DNA of 64,000 bases from CAIWAH01 sp964602595 (GTDB lineage Bacteria; Verrucomicrobiota; Verrucomicrobiia; Limisphaerales; UBA9464): positions 310,001 through 374,000 of the forward strand of contig CAZRRO010000004.1 of NCBI GenBank assembly GCA_964602595.1, read 5' to 3'. Every line of letters starts with the position of its first letter. Within the stretch, counting starts at the first letter, position 1. Positions 62,906-64,000 of this stretch are shown in pieces. The position numbers and the translations under genes are program-made. Under the pieces are notes generated by a model, which saw only the letters and a list, made by a program, of their open reading frames with translations, was not told the DNA's origin and searched no databases.

Positions 62906-64000
62906 TCAGGCGCCGGGATGCGGGGGGAGTTCAACCGACCACAGTTTTTCGCCGTCGCGGTTCTGATGCGCCACGGTCGCGGCCCCGGTCTTCGCGTCGA
63001 TGCGCACCGTGCCGAAGAATTGCTGATTGGTCCACGGACCGGAGGACGCTTGGCTAGGGTTGCGCGATTGCCAGCGTGTCTCGGGACCAAACGTCCGGTC
63101 GTGGGCGTTCGGACCGAACGTCCCGGCATGGAGAGGTCCGCTGACGAACTCCCAGAACGGATCGAACTCGGTGAAGGCGGCCCGCGCCGGGTCGTAGTGG
63201 TGCGACGCCGCGTAGTGAACGTCGGCGGTGAGCCAGATCACGTTGCGGACCCGGTTTGCCTTCAGGTGCCGCAATAGGTCCGCCACTTCCAGTTCGCGGC
63301 CGAGCGGGCGGCCGTCATCGCCGTTGGCGAAGGCTTCCCAGGTCGTCGCCGTGTCCCGCACGAGCAATGACAAGGGCATGTCGCTGCAGATGACCTTCCA
63401 CGTCGCCCGGCTTTCCGTGAGCGCCCGCATGAGCCACGCGAGCTGGGCGCGGCCCATGAAGGCGGCGTCCGGCGTTTGCTCCCGCTGACGGTTGGCGGAG
63501 TTGACGGCGCGATGGCTGCGCAGATCGAGGAAGAACAGTTCGCACAGCGGTCCCCGCGAAATGCTGCGGTAAATCCGCCCATCCGGGCTGGGCCGAATCG
63601 GCCAGTAGTCGAAGAATGCCTGTTTGGCGTGGGCGGCCAGCACGTCGGTGCGGCGCTCGGTATAACGTGCATCCTCCAGCACCTGCCCCGGGCACCAGTT
63701 GTTGCGAACCTCGTGGTCGTCCCACTGGGCAAACAGCGGCACGTCGGCGTTGCAGGCGCGGACGTTTTCGTCGAGCAGGTTGTAGCGGTGATTGCCGCGG
63801 AACTCGTTCAAGGTCTCGGCCACCTTCGACTTCTCATCGGTCACCGTGTTGCGCCAGACCGAGCCGTCGGGAAGTGCGACTGTCTTGGCCAGCGGATTGT
63901 CCGCGTAGATCGTGTCGCCGCTGTGGACTAAGAAATCCGGCTGCGCGGCGCGGATGGCGGCATAGGTCTTCAACCCGCCCCGGCCGGCGTCGATGCCGTA
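62906..64000 (-). CDS. PhoD-like alkaline phosphatase, partial (N-terminus beyond window)
   Basis: The frame is open to the window end, giving 364 residues of a metallophosphatase. PhoD-type motifs: FLVHSGDTIYADNPL, PLFAQWDDHEVRNNW, SDMPLSLLV, VIWLTADVHYAASHHYDPAR. These include the Asp and His residues that bind the metal centre. It hydrolyses phosphate esters outside the cytoplasm. The signal peptide would lie beyond the edge. Confidence 0.9.
   Translation of the reverse strand, partial: YGIDAGRGGLKTYAAIRAAQPDFLVHSGDTIYADNPLAKTVALPDGSVWRNTVTDEKSKVAETLNEFRGNHRYNLLDENVRACNADVPLFAQWDDHEVRNNWCPGQVLEDARYTERRTDVLAAHAKQAFFDYWPIRPSPDGRIYRSISRGPLCELFFLDLRSHRAVNSANRQREQTPDAAFMGRAQLAWLMRALTESRATWKVICSDMPLSLLVRDTATTWEAFANGDDGRPLGRELEVADLLRHLKANRVRNVIWLTADVHYAASHHYDPARAAFTEFDPFWEFVSGPLHAGTFGPNAHDRTFGPETRWQSRNPSQASSGPWTNQQFFGTVRIDAKTGAATVAHQNRDGEKLWSVELPPHPGA

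Overview
This is a gene-dense, GC-rich bacterial chromosome segment. The gene content points to Verrucomicrobiota: two PEP-CTERM-type proteins, a Tat-exported DUF1501 protein, a CotH-kinase-like protein, an IPT/TIG repeat protein, many GTG starts and many ATGA start/stop overlaps. This placement is inferred from gene content, not from a marker-gene tree.

Layout. 1-1836 (-): a decayed MmeI-like DNA methyltransferase (frameshifted and truncated) running into a short helix-turn-helix ORF. 2038-13497 (+): a six-gene operon of KaiC-like ATPase, KaiB-like protein, a 1515-aa multi-PAS hybrid histidine kinase, a membrane histidine kinase, a lone receiver and a second hybrid kinase, with no KaiA. 13670-16643 (+): a Cys-rich secreted peptide, then a membrane protein, CnrX-like periplasmic sensor and ECF sigma factor in the order and sizes of the cnrYXH metal-sensing module, then a CDCC-containing beta-propeller protein. 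16708-20918: a membrane protein, a secreted propeller protein, a 518-bp non-coding stretch and a TonB-dependent receptor.

20925-30370 is a phosphate island: phoU-pstSCAB2B1 (-), a phosphate-type porin (+) and a DUF47-Pit transporter pair (-). All three units are preceded by 11-bp-periodic Pho-box-like repeats. Two features stand out: PhoU is fused to a catalytically dead low-molecular-weight phosphatase domain, and the two PstB ATPases have complementary motif losses that predict an asymmetric heterodimer.

30529-38867 holds PEP-CTERM proteins, a TPR protein, the IPT/TIG protein, a Nudix hydrolase, a small secreted protein and a rhomboid protease. 38950-47497 is a compact recC-recB-recD operon. 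A 110-bp imperfect palindrome and a PadR-type repressor with its membrane partner follow. 48771-52093: acetyltransferase, thioredoxin-like protein and DUF1501 protein. 52188-54981 (-): rph, a small toxin-antitoxin-like pair, a histidine phosphatase and prmA, tightly packed. A tRNA-Arg(UCU) at 55076 is followed by a PDZ/MORN/zinc-finger protein, a divergent dihydropteroate-synthase-like protein, tsaD, a small membrane protein, an S41 protease, a SirB1-like protein, a CotH-like protein and a PhoD-like phosphatase cut by the window end.

Best candidates for something new: the Kai-linked phosphorelay operon, the cnrYXH-like module with its Cys-rich neighbours, the asymmetric PstB pair and the PhoU-phosphatase fusion.
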